Assembly (NCBI GenBank): GCA_017437065.1
Contig: JAFSBX010000039.1
Span: 51,089-115,088 of the forward strand
DNA length: 64,000 nt
From: Lachnospiraceae bacterium
GTDB taxonomy: Bacteria; Bacillota; Clostridia; Lachnospirales; Lachnospiraceae
Direction: 5' to 3'
Each line of letters begins with the position of its first letter. Within the stretch, counting starts at the first letter, position 1. Position numbers and translations under genes: made by a program. The notes beneath the pieces are model-generated. The model was not told the origin of the DNA and did not search any database. It worked only from the letters and a program-made list of their open reading frames with translations. Shown in pieces: positions 44,379 to 53,902 of the stretch.

Positions 44379-46277
44379 TCAATTGCCTTCATCCCGTATA
44401 CTAACCTTGCACATTTTCTTATAAAATGCAATTCCCATCTTTACAATTTTATCACAACCATAACTTTGCAAACCAACAAAATATTCTCTCTTATCAATCT
44501 GCTCCACTGCATCCAAGGCCATTTTTTCAAGCTTCTTTTCCACATCTGTTTCCTCCGATACTTTTTGCATTAAGGCTTTTAGCTCGATTACATACCCCGG
44601 CATGTGCTTATTATATGGTCTCATTTGAATGTCATACCATCCATTTCCTTCCTCTCTGTTGGACGTAATTTCATAATAATTGTTAAATACAGCACTCATA
44701 CCAAGAATAAGACCATGATAAAAGCCTTCTGCTGCCACATCATGAAAACTTACTGTTCTGACAAGAAACTTTTCAAGTTCTTCCCTTATCTTCTCAGAAT
44801 TCCTATTAAACAATGCCTGCTGAATTGCAATAGAAGTAACCGGAGGCAAAATATTTTTTAACTTTACCAGTATTTCTTTCTCATAAGCTATGGATATCTC
44901 CCTATTTGGTATACACACCTGACAAAATGAATTGCCATCATAAAATTTCTCCTCGCTCCGCACTGTCAAATACCCCGCCATTAATAAAAAGCTAAAAATA
45001 CTTGATGGATTATCACGAATTTCCGGATAGACAACCGCTGTATCCACATAAGCCTCTACGCACCTTCCACTAATTAACTTTCTCAACTGCTCAATAACAT
45101 CTGAAGTTGCTTCATGAATAATTTCGCCTATAATCTCGTTGCTTCCCGTCGCCTGCCAAAATAATTTTGGAACACAATCGACATCCACATAATTAAGCAC
45201 TGACCACGGATTAAAAATTTCCGTGTTGCCAAAATGATAGCCATCATACCATTCCACGACCTCGGAATACTTGTCTGCATATCCATATTCTTCTAACATA
45301 TTCTGTACTTCTTTTTCTGTAAAACCAAAATATTGGCTATATCTTTCCTCCAGTACAGAATTGACATTAAGATTGTTCAAGCTACTAAAAATACTCTCCT
45401 TTGCCACACGTAAAATACCGGTCAGAAATGCCATGGTAAGGTTCTGATTATCCTTAAGTCCACCCGACAAGAAATTGCACATAAACTCCACCACTTCATC
45501 ATAGTAATCATACATAAAGCCCTGCTGAATAGGCGTATCATACTCATCAATCATTATCATCGGAGCCTTTGCATGATGCAGATTCAGAAAATAAGACAAC
45601 TTAGCAAGCGTTGTTGTAAACAGAGCATTTTCCAAACTTCCGTCCAACACTTCTTCAAAATATACTTTATCTACTTCTGATAATCTCTCACTATCCAAAA
45701 GATAAATATGACGACGATACTCTGAACGCACTACCTCCCTAAGATTCAATAATGTGTCCTGCCACTTTGAAAACTTTATATCTTTGAAACTAAAAAAAAT
45801 AACCGGATATTTCCCCTGTTCTTCACAGTATCGCTCTCCACATTTCCATATGTCAGTACCTTCAAAATAAACAGAAGTATCCTCTTCACTTAACTCAAAA
45901 AAAACACGCAGCATATCCATATTCAACGTCTTGCCAAATCTTCTCGGTCTTGTAAAAAGCGAAACCAACGGACGATAATCCAGTAAATCACGAATCAGCA
46001 ACGTCTTGTCTACATAATAATAGTTTTTGACAGCATTTCGGAAATCAGATACCCCAATGGGTAATGCCCGCCTGACATAGTAATTTCCCACTTCCCGGAT
46101 TACTGATTTCCCATTTTTTTCTCTTCGCCCACTTAAATACCCCGCATCTTCCGGTATCATCCAACGATATCCGTCTTTTACCGCGCCCTGTATCACACCT
46201 TCCTGACATAATGAGTTTACGCGTCTTTTCGTCAAATCCCACTTTTTTGCTGCCTGCATAGATGTCATATATTTCAT
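44379..46277 (-). CDS. HTH-AAA-ATPase-like / PD-(D/E)XK protein, copy C
   Basis: 632 residues. The first ~48 (SMQAAKKWDLTKRRVNSLCQEGVIQG) form an excisionase-like helix-turn-helix similar to that of the Fic protein at 4.7-5.6 kb, an addition that copies A, B and D lack. Then LPIGVSDFRNAVKNYYYVDKT, P-loop variant RPRRFGKTLN, MIMIDEYDTPIQ (Walker B) and, near the C-terminus, YDIQMRP ... GYVIELKALMQ (D...ELK nuclease core). The HTH suggests self-regulation or sequence-directed binding. A good promoter lies upstream. Confidence 0.88.
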   Translation of the reverse strand: MKYMTSMQAAKKWDLTKRRVNSLCQEGVIQGAVKDGYRWMIPEDAGYLSGRREKNGKSVIREVGNYYVRRALPIGVSDFRNAVKNYYYVDKTLLIRDLLDYRPLVSLFTRPRRFGKTLNMDMLRVFFELSEEDTSVYFEGTDIWKCGERYCEEQGKYPVIFFSFKDIKFSKWQDTLLNLREVVRSEYRRHIYLLDSERLSEVDKVYFEEVLDGSLENALFTTTLAKLSYFLNLHHAKAPMIMIDEYDTPIQQGFMYDYYDEVVEFMCNFLSGGLKDNQNLTMAFLTGILRVAKESIFSSLNNLNVNSVLEERYSQYFGFTEKEVQNMLEEYGYADKYSEVVEWYDGYHFGNTEIFNPWSVLNYVDVDCVPKLFWQATGSNEIIGEIIHEATSDVIEQLRKLISGRCVEAYVDTAVVYPEIRDNPSSIFSFLLMAGYLTVRSEEKFYDGNSFCQVCIPNREISIAYEKEILVKLKNILPPVTSIAIQQALFNRNSEKIREELEKFLVRTVSFHDVAAEGFYHGLILGMSAVFNNYYEITSNREEGNGWYDIQMRPYNKHMPGYVIELKALMQKVSEETDVEKKLEKMALDAVEQIDKREYFVGLQSYGCDKIVKMGIAFYKKMCKVSIRDEGN

Positions 46278-46337
46278 GCTAACACACCCTCTATTTTCTG
46301 GTTTTACTTTCCATTTCCCATTTCCCTGTTTTTCTTT

Positions 46338-46366
46338 ATTATAGACAAAAAGTGGGAATTTATCAA
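46338..46366 (-). promoter_or_regulatory. Promoter of AAA copy C
   Basis: On the minus strand TTGATA (46361-46366), 17 bp, then TATAAT (46338-46343), about 60 bases before the start. The plus-strand pseudogene runs into this promoter, showing that its own 5' end has been replaced. Confidence 0.65.
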
Positions 46367-47556
46367 TATGCTATTTCCCATTCATCAAACAATGAAGATG
46401 TTGCAAATAACATTCACAATCACTGTTTACATTTGAAGGAAAACGGAAAAATATTTATAAAATTTCCGGTGGCAAAACTGGGGAAAAAACCTCATCATTC
46501 TTATGAGGACATATACACAACATTTTATAGAAACGGACTTATCATACAAAACGTACAAGCAACACACTTTATATGTGAAAATGAAAATGTAATCGGTTAT
46601 GCTTTAATCGCTGAAAAAAAGCGTGAAAAACGTTTATTAATGATATCCGCTGATAATGCTTTGTTAGAATATAATATCCAACAGATTGCAGAAGCATATC
46701 GGCATTTGGGTTGGGAAGCTTTTTACAGAAAAACAAAAGATTTTCATTTAGGCGAAATCAATAAAATTATTGAGACAGGGATTAGTAAATTTTTTGTAAT
46801 AAATAATGTGGGATGGATTACCAATAAGGACAATAATGAAAAAAGCTGGTGGGATCAATTAGGTATACCAAGCTACAATTATATCTTAGATCATCCTATG
46901 TATTATGATGATACTTTAAGTAAAGCTCCTGCGTTGCGAGTAATGTTATGCGTAGACAGAAACCATGTTAAATATATCAACCGATTTTATCCAAACATAA
47001 AACAGGCATTTTTCCTACCATTAGGTGGAGATAATACATTAGATGGTATAAAAAAGAATGGGCTAAACGGGAAATTGATGTTTTGTATGTAGGCGGCTAT
47101 AAAGGAGAATTGGATACATCTCATTTGCCCATCGGTTCAGAAAATATTCTGGCAAAATTATTACAAAATATGGACTGGACAACCGAATATGCTATAGAAC
47201 AGGAACTGAAAGAACAAAAAGAAATTTTCAATGAGACTCATTTAAAAAACGATATTTTAAGTTACAAAGATTTAGATTGGTATATTATGACCTATATTCG
47301 TGTTGAAGTAATTCGAGCATTAATAAAGGGCGGAATCACTGTAACTGTTTATGGTTCTAATTGGGAAAAGTATGAAAAAGATAAGGATTTTATAGGCTAT
47401 GACTTAAAACATTTAGAACAGCTTCCCGAAATAATAAGAAATATTTTAAAGAATGATAATATTGAAATGAGAACAAAAGCATACCATAAGGCAATGGAAA
47501 ATCATCGGTGGCTACAAAGAGTAGAACGATTGGAAGTCGGGGCTGTCAAGAAATAG
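46352..47556 (+). pseudogene. Methyltransferase-like/CgeB glycosyltransferase, frameshifted and deleted
   Basis: The first frame (to 47092) has no proper start. It begins like the end of a methyltransferase domain (LKENGKIFIKFP) and continues as a DUF3880-type glycosyltransferase (VINNVGWITNKDN, ILDHPMYYDD). At a run of six A (47050-47055) the frame breaks; with a seventh A it would continue as GIKKEWAKREIDVLYVGG into the second frame (to 47556). In the second frame about 75 residues of the donor-binding core are missing between KYEKDKDFIGY and DLKHLEQLPEII. Three lesions make it a dead gene. Confidence 0.8.
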
Positions 47557-47564
47557 ACAGCCCC
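47539..47564. terminator. Hairpin between convergent genes
   Basis: GGGGCTGTC (47539-47547) pairs perfectly with GACAGCCCC (47556-47564). The following T-run is poor, so termination strength is uncertain. Confidence 0.5.
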
Positions 47565-47579
47565 AACTTCATTCTCTGC

Positions 47580-49274
47580 TTATTTATTGCACATTACTTC
47601 ACAATCCTTTTTATAAAAGGCTATTGCATATCGCTTAATATTCCGATACCCGTCATTATACAACTCATCCACATAGTGTTTATCTTCTATCTGCTTTAAT
47701 CCATACTGACATGTTTTCTCTAGTTCATCTATTGTTGTAGCAATTTTCAACTCAAAAATCATTGCCAATCCACGTCTGCTCGGTGTCTTCATCACAATAT
47801 CATACCTGCCGTTTCCGGCCTCTCTATTGGATTTCACAATATAATTTGCCGCTTGACTTAACATTCCCAGCATAAATCCATGATAAAAATTCTCTGCATA
47901 ATCATAAAAACTAATTGTTCTTGCCAGATTTGCTCCTATGATATCTGTTGCTGTGCTACAATCCTCCTCTTCAAAAGCACGATACAATGCTGACAAATCT
48001 TCCTTTTTTATTTCCTCACGAAACCAGTCCATGATAATATTCTCATAAATATATTTCACTTCTTCATTTGGTATGGCAAGCTTTAATTTCACATTTCTTC
48101 CTTCAAAGCTCTCCTCAACTTTTTTCAGGTAACCTGTGAAAAAAAGAAAATTCCATAAATTATCATCTGATTTATCTATATCCCCATAGGTCACTTCCTC
48201 GTGCACTGTCTTTTCTATGGTTCCACCTTCTATCAGTCTCTCAATCTCTTCTTTTACCGATATATCTGCCTTTTCTACCAAATTTTTCACAATGCTGTTG
48301 GAACTGGTATTCGCCCAATACGGTCTGGGAAAATAATTCTCATTTTCTGCAATATCCTGAATATATTTAATAACACTCCACGGATTATATACTTCTGTAT
48401 TACCGAATTTGTAACCATCATACCATTGTCGCATAGTTTCAACTTTACTTTCTCTTCTATAAAATCTTAAAGCTTTTTCTACCTCTTCTTGTGTAAAACC
48501 AAAATATTCCGAATATAACTCACTCAATACCGATATCATATTCAGGTTATTCAATCCGGTAAAGATACTTTCTTTGCTAATGCGAAGGCAACCGGTAATT
48601 ACTGAAAATTCCAAATAAGAATTGGTTTTTAACGCTGACTCGAATAAAGAACGTATAAACCCAATCATTTCATCATAAAATCCGGCAAAATATGCATTTT
48701 CCAAGGGGACGTCATATTCATCTATCAATATGATAACTTTCTCTCCATATGCTTTATATAAACATCTGCTCAAAAACAGAAGCGCAGTATTATATTCCTC
48801 ACGCTCTGCCTTTTCATTCATAAGGGCAAGAAACTTCGCTTTTTCTCCTTTCTCAGTCAGACTGTCTAAAATCCATTTATGGCGACTGAACTCGCTCGCA
48901 ATCACTTCCCGCATGGCAGTATATGCCATCTGAAAATCCGGCTGTTTTGCTGACTTCAGTGTAAGAAAAATAACCGGATACTGCCCCATATGTTCCTTGC
49001 AACTTTTATCAGTGCGCATTATATTCAATCCATCGAATAAATAAGCATTTTCAACGAGATTTCTGCTAAAATCATACTCTTTTTCAAAGTAATATCTCAA
49101 CATGCTTAAAACAAGAGTCTTACCAAAACGCCTTGGACGCATGAAAAGATTTACTTTCCCTTTTTTATCCAACAATTCCTGAATAAACAAGGTTTTATCA
49201 ATATAGTAATAATCATTAAAAATTATTTTTTTAAAATCATCAATACCTATCGGCAATGCTTTATACTCTGCCAT
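47580..49274 (-). CDS. AAA-ATPase-like / PD-(D/E)XK nuclease-type protein, copy D
   Basis: 564 residues from ATG 49274 (GAGAGG upstream). It begins LPIGIDDFKKIIFNDYYYIDKT, then P-loop variant RPRRFGKTLV, VIILIDEYDVPLENA (Walker B), SNREAGNGRYDIVMKTP and AMIFELKIA near the C-terminus (D...ELK). It is closest to copies C and E, forming a subgroup with the DEYD Walker B, while A and B have DEWD. Confidence 0.88.
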   Translation of the reverse strand: MAEYKALPIGIDDFKKIIFNDYYYIDKTLFIQELLDKKGKVNLFMRPRRFGKTLVLSMLRYYFEKEYDFSRNLVENAYLFDGLNIMRTDKSCKEHMGQYPVIFLTLKSAKQPDFQMAYTAMREVIASEFSRHKWILDSLTEKGEKAKFLALMNEKAEREEYNTALLFLSRCLYKAYGEKVIILIDEYDVPLENAYFAGFYDEMIGFIRSLFESALKTNSYLEFSVITGCLRISKESIFTGLNNLNMISVLSELYSEYFGFTQEEVEKALRFYRRESKVETMRQWYDGYKFGNTEVYNPWSVIKYIQDIAENENYFPRPYWANTSSNSIVKNLVEKADISVKEEIERLIEGGTIEKTVHEEVTYGDIDKSDDNLWNFLFFTGYLKKVEESFEGRNVKLKLAIPNEEVKYIYENIIMDWFREEIKKEDLSALYRAFEEEDCSTATDIIGANLARTISFYDYAENFYHGFMLGMLSQAANYIVKSNREAGNGRYDIVMKTPSRRGLAMIFELKIATTIDELEKTCQYGLKQIEDKHYVDELYNDGYRNIKRYAIAFYKKDCEVMCNK

Positions 49275-49359
49275 GCGAAAACCTCTCTTCATTTTTTAAC
49301 CCTATTCTATATAAATCCACTAAATAAAACAAATCCTTCAAATTCTATTTGAACATTTC

Positions 49360-50180
49360 TTACACTACTGCTTCCAAAATCACTTTATTATTACACTGTA
49401 TCTCATGCACTCCGACCTGCTTTTTTTTATTGAAATTAAAACTCAATAAATACCCTTTATCTAAATGATAATCATCCAAATACCCCATTAACTGTTCTTC
49501 ACCACGACGATTATATTCCTCGCCACGCCATATTTTCATTTCAATCACATACTGTTTTCCCCTATAATCGACTATAACATCTGTGCGATTCATATTTCGT
49601 GTTCTTGCCTCTATATAATAATTACCGGTTCCGTTAATAATTGGTTTTAAATATAGTAAAAATAATCTACGACCATTTTCCTCCAGAAATTTTTCATCAC
49701 TATCCTTATATATATCAGTATAATGCTCCACAAACTTCCGCAATACAATATCCATATTCAAAAAACCATTTTCAATAAACTGACTTTTATCCTGAACTGC
49801 CGCCCGATATATTCCACTGTTTATCGTTTCTTCTGCCATAAAGAAATTATATAATCTCATCTCAAAAATTCGATTTGCAATGGCAATTGCTCCATTATTT
49901 TCTACAATAAATCCAAAAACACCTGATTATTTGAAGCACTGTCTACTTCGTCAATAATGAGCACTACCCTTTTATCAGACCTCTCACATAAAGTACTAAA
50001 TCCCAAAAACAGTTCATTTAATGTATCCGCACATTTCAATTGCTCATAAATGTCATCTATGTTCTCTATATTTGAACGAAAATCTTCTCCGGCTATTTTC
50101 CAAAAATGTTGAAAAAATGTTTTCGAAAATATGTGTTCATCTGCATAACATATTCCTGTCGTATTGAATCTCCGCTTCAT
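49360..50180 (-). pseudogene. AAA_35-type ATPase gene with two internal deletions
   Basis: A 5' frame (50180-49902) begins MKRRFNTTGICYADEH, then jumps to IFSKTFFQHFW: the Walker A region normally between them is gone. It continues to KRVVLIIDEVDSASNNQVF (Walker B) and stops. A second frame, open from about 49905 to 49360, resumes with FIVENNGAIAIANRIFEMRLYNFFM and a PD-(D/E)XK-like tail (TDVIVDYRGKQYVIEMKIW). About 150 further residues between them are missing and the frames differ. The 5' end and leader are repeated at 59.7 kb. Confidence 0.8.
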
Positions 50181-50270
50181 AAAACTGCTCCTATCCGATA
50201 TATTTACAAAACACCTTATGATTCAGTATATCAAATCATAAAGTGTTTGACTATTAGTTCTTCATGTTTA
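50165..50270. repeat. Dispersed leader repeat R2
   Basis: Second copy of the leader repeat: from the AAA_35 start codons through the palindrome AAACACTTTATGATT / AATCATAAGGTGTTT (about 50210-50249) to GTTCTTCATGTTTA. It separates the AAA_35 pseudogene from the plus-strand glycosyltransferase. Confidence 0.75.
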
Positions 50271-50312
50271 ACTTTTATTCTTTCATTGGTACCGATTACC
50301 ACGAAGTAAATA

Positions 50313-50341
50313 TTGTCTTATTTTATACTTTAACTTATAAT
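50313..50341 (+). promoter_or_regulatory. Promoter of the 50.4-kb glycosyltransferase
   Basis: TTGTCT (50313-50318), 17 bp, TATAAT (50336-50341), then GGAGG and the ATG at 50378. Confidence 0.6.
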
Positions 50342-50377
50342 AATATGGAATTCAAAGACTTATCACTGGAGGTTCCC

Positions 50378-51997
50378 ATGAACGAAATCATCTGTCGTAC
50401 ACCAAATTTAGCAGAAGGCGAAGAACTGAATATCTCCTTTATAGATTTGCTCCTTAACGATACATGGGCAGATGGTGAATTATATTTTTCTGAATCATTA
50501 TATGCTGAAATTGGTGATAAAAACAATAAACTTCCTGCGAAACAAAATTACGATTTTCTCCTTCGTGCTGCCCAAAAACATCCAATAAAACTAATTGGAA
50601 GCTCTAAAGCAACCGGACAAGATTTCCACAATACATGGGATTCCTTCCGAACCGATTGCTACGTTGCCGCAAAATATCAACAAGAATTATTAAACACCGG
50701 CTATTTCAATCCGGTCATAGAAACTCTAATTACCACTGCTTCTTCACTCCCAAATTCCAATGAGGCAATCAGCTGGATGGAGAAAATGATTTCACATGCT
50801 CCGGAATATTATGAAATAGACGATAATACACGCCCTATTCTTATATATAAGACATCCGATATTTGTCAAAACCTTTTAAATATATTTGCTGAACAACTCG
50901 CCACAGCCTTTCACACATTACATCAGCGCGTTGAAATATTTGATGTACAGACAGAGGGAACTGTAGCACTAACCAGATACATTAATACTCGTTTTAAAGC
51001 AATAATAGGTATTCAGTCTTTCTTGTTTTCCATTATGATGCAGGATCAGGTTCATAAGCTTCACGATTTGATTATCGGTCCCAAATTTAACATGTTGTTG
51101 GATCATCCTGCCTGGATAAAAGACCATATAAAATCCGGTCCGCAAAACTATACTCTTCTTATCCATGACAGAGATTACATTACGTTTTGTAAGCAATATT
51201 ATCCTGATAATATAAAATATGAACATTTTTATCCTGCCGGACTTTTTGCACCAAATACAACTAAAACTCCAACTGAAAAAATATATGATATTGTCTTTAT
51301 CGGCAGTTATCGTAATTACAGAGAGCGTTTAAAGGTGTTTCGGCGCTATACCGGTAAGATACGATTTATTGCAGCCCGCTATTTAAAACTTCTCCACAAA
51401 AGACCAAATGAAAATGCAGAGCAACTACTTCGTGAAGTGCTTAATTATTATCACATTAATTTAAATAATAATAAATTTCTTGATTTTTTTCATGATTTAA
51501 GAGAAGTATACTACTGTATCATGATTTACTATCGTGAAAAGGTTGTAAAGCAGCTGTTAGACTCCGGATTGTCTATACATGTTTACAGTAATACTTGGGA
51601 AAATGCACCTTTTGCCACACATCCGAATCTGAGCATACACCCTGATATTTCCGTTGAAGAAAGTCTTAAGACCATGGCTCAATCACGGATTTCTCTCAAT
51701 GTTATGTCATGGCACAAAGATGGTTTTACAGAGCGTATTGCCAATTCCATGCTCTGCCATTCATTGGTTGTTTCGGATAAAAGTCGCTTTTTGGAAGAAA
51801 ATTTTGAAAATGATAAAGAACTTATCCTCTTTGATTTAAAGGAAATAGAACTGCTGCCACAACGCATAAAAGAAGTTCTCGCAGACTCTAAACGCCTAAC
51901 CACACTGACAGAAGCCGGATACCAAAAGGCGTTCAACGAACACCAGTGGATTAACAGAGGAAAACAACTGCTTGAAATCATCGAAACTGCATTCTAG
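50378..51997 (+). CDS. CgeB/DUF3880-type glycosyltransferase
   Basis: 539 residues from ATG 50378 (ACTGGAGG upstream; an upstream in-frame start at 50264 precedes the promoter). GT-B plan: a long N-terminal part of unknown detail, then NMLLDHPAWIKDH and YEHFYPAGLFAP (DUF3880), YDIVFIGSYRNYRERL, and the C-terminal donor part SRISLNVMSWHKDGFTERIA and NSMLCHSLVVSDKSRF. It is the parent form of the relic at 44.0 kb. Likely adds a sugar to a surface polymer or protein. Confidence 0.87.
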   Translation: MNEIICRTPNLAEGEELNISFIDLLLNDTWADGELYFSESLYAEIGDKNNKLPAKQNYDFLLRAAQKHPIKLIGSSKATGQDFHNTWDSFRTDCYVAAKYQQELLNTGYFNPVIETLITTASSLPNSNEAISWMEKMISHAPEYYEIDDNTRPILIYKTSDICQNLLNIFAEQLATAFHTLHQRVEIFDVQTEGTVALTRYINTRFKAIIGIQSFLFSIMMQDQVHKLHDLIIGPKFNMLLDHPAWIKDHIKSGPQNYTLLIHDRDYITFCKQYYPDNIKYEHFYPAGLFAPNTTKTPTEKIYDIVFIGSYRNYRERLKVFRRYTGKIRFIAARYLKLLHKRPNENAEQLLREVLNYYHINLNNNKFLDFFHDLREVYYCIMIYYREKVVKQLLDSGLSIHVYSNTWENAPFATHPNLSIHPDISVEESLKTMAQSRISLNVMSWHKDGFTERIANSMLCHSLVVSDKSRFLEENFENDKELILFDLKEIELLPQRIKEVLADSKRLTTLTEAGYQKAFNEHQWINRGKQLLEIIETAF

Positions 51998-52018
51998 CAA
52001 TTTCCTGTTACATAACAA

Positions 52019-52047
52019 ACGGGGCTATACACAGCCCCGTAGCAATT
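52019..52047 (+). terminator. Terminator after the glycosyltransferase
   Basis: ACGGGGCT (52019-52026) pairs with AGCCCCGT (52033-52040), followed by AGCAATTTT. Confidence 0.65.
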
Positions 52048-52105
52048 TTACCCATTTATCCACATGTTACATAAAATTTTCGATAACTATTGGTCTTATC
52101 CACTA

Positions 52106-52741
52106 TCACTTCCAGCACCAATTCTCTACTGTTTTTATTACTTTGTCTTTATCATTAATCTTTGCCTCCTGTACAATATACATAATATAAATTGGAGATA
52201 ATTTATACTCATCAATGTGCCTTATAATTTCATCCACAGGTTCCACTTCATATTCGATTCTTCTAAGTAAGAATATAGTAGTAAAATATACTTCTGCCAA
52301 TTCTGCCATGCTATGTAAAGTCAGCACTGAAATGAAACTTCCATTACTGTAAAATTCCTTTAATTCAGCAACAAATATATCCAACATCAGCTTCAACATA
52401 TGAAATTCCCAAAACCGATGTAATAATTGATTCGCAGTCAGCCATTGATACCATGCAAAAATGTCATACCACGCCTCGATGCTTTCCTTTGACAGCAATT
52501 TATTTATCTGTTCAAATACTGCTTCTTTCAATTGAAAACTAATGGATTTTTCCTGTTCTACCCTCTGTAGCGTTGCTTCCATGCCGGCAGTATCATTCTC
52601 TCCTGTCATTGTTGCTCTCAACCTGTTAAATTCATATACAACATCTAAAATTTTAACCTCTTCTACAGAAAACATATTACACCAGTCATCTCTGTTCGCT
52701 ATATGCTCCATGTAATAGCCTAATTTATCAACTAAATTCAT
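52106..52741 (-). CDS. Uncharacterised 211-aa helical protein
   Basis: From ATG 52741, a wholly helical, acidic protein (VEEVKILDVVYEFNRLRA, EKSISFQLKEAVFEQINKLL, HSMAELAEVYFTTIFLLRR). I do not recognise the family. It is the last gene of the minus-strand glycan operon, 20 bases after the disrupted GT2-methyltransferase gene, so it may assist glycan assembly. Confidence 0.65.
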   Translation of the reverse strand: MNLVDKLGYYMEHIANRDDWCNMFSVEEVKILDVVYEFNRLRATMTGENDTAGMEATLQRVEQEKSISFQLKEAVFEQINKLLSKESIEAWYDIFAWYQWLTANQLLHRFWEFHMLKLMLDIFVAELKEFYSNGSFISVLTLHSMAELAEVYFTTIFLLRRIEYEVEPVDEIIRHIDEYKLSPIYIMYIVQEAKINDKDKVIKTVENWCWK

Positions 52742-52762
52742 CTTATAACCACCCACTAGCTT

Positions 52763-53854
52763 TTAAAAATTACCAGATATTTTTGCTTTTACATTATATT
52801 GAAAAGTTTCATACATAAATCTCTGCGCCTCATTATCCAAAGCAAGCAACTTATCTATTAAAGAATTTTGCTTCTCACTAATAGGCACAAAATTCCCAAA
52901 AATATCGCAAACCTCATATCCTGCTTCACAAAACATATGCAAAATTTCATTACATGTAAACAAATGAATATGTGTTTTATCTAACAGTCCCGTCTCCGTA
53001 TATGTAAATTTACCATTCAATAATTGCTCAACAACTGAAATATGCATTACATTTGGTACACTTGCAATTATATTGCCACCTTCACATAAAAACTCTTTAC
53101 AATACACCAACACTTCTGATGGGTTATGTAAATGTTCTAACACATCACCAAAAATAATATAGTCAAACTTCTTTTTTTGGAAAGGGAAGATTCTTCTCTT
53201 CAATATTATTCACTACAACTTTGGCAAAATGTCCTGCAACTTCTGCTGATTTTCCACTTATTTCAGTACCATATACTTCTGCATTAGGGTATCTGTTTTT
53301 AATTTCTACCAACGCACCACCACAACTGCATCCTATCTCTAAAACTGAAATCTCCTCATCCCATTCTGCCTCTATTGGTTGAATTAGTGATTCGTTATAA
53401 CTGCCATTAAAATAATGTATTCCCCATTTTCCCTCCAAAATATCCAGTTCCCATAACTTTCATTACCGTTTAGAGATTGATTATGACCCGTGCCATTATA
53501 CACTCCACCAACTGCACCTATATTTTCTTCTTTATATGCTAATTTCAACATACGCGATAATGAGCCTGATGTCAGCATATAATTTCCTGTCATAGTTAAC
53601 AAATCCGTACCAATCTGTAACACACATCTGACCATATTAATTGCCTTTCCCCAACTCACGTGTCCTTCATCAAATAATACATATGTTAAATCAGTCTGCT
53701 CTTTTGCCCATTTATTTAATCCATCCGTAGAATGATTATCTACTATAACAAGAGATGTCTCTATATCAGAAAATAAGCGGATACTTTCTACCGACATTTT
53801 TACGTTCTCTATCGCATTATGTACAAGTATCATAATGGTAACTTTATTTATCAT
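52763..53854 (-). pseudogene. GT2-methyltransferase fusion with two compensating frameshifts
   Basis: Three frames join into one protein. Part 1 (from ATG 53854) is a GT2 domain: VTIMILVHNAIENV, VIVDNHSTDGL. It leaves frame at GGG (53450-53452); one extra G would give SYGELDILEGKWG. Part 2 continues GIHYFNGSYNESLIQ and VLEIGCSCGGALVEI (SAM motif I) until a run of seven A (53172-53178); six A would give PFPKKKFDYIIFGD. Part 3 (DVLEHLHNPSEV to 52763) is the rest of a Methyltransf_11-type domain. The outer parts are in the same frame, so the slips cancel, but stops fall between. The restored protein would be about 363 residues. Confidence 0.8.
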
Positions 53855-53902
53855 TTCCCCCTCGTATATGTCATTAAGCTAATTTTAACTTTCTCTTATA
53901 AC

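Noticed and set aside
47050-53178. Phase-variable switches as the established explanation for both frameshifts
   Set aside because: The runs are only six to seven A, short for classical slippage switches, and the first gene has further lesions. Kept only as a possibility in the findings.
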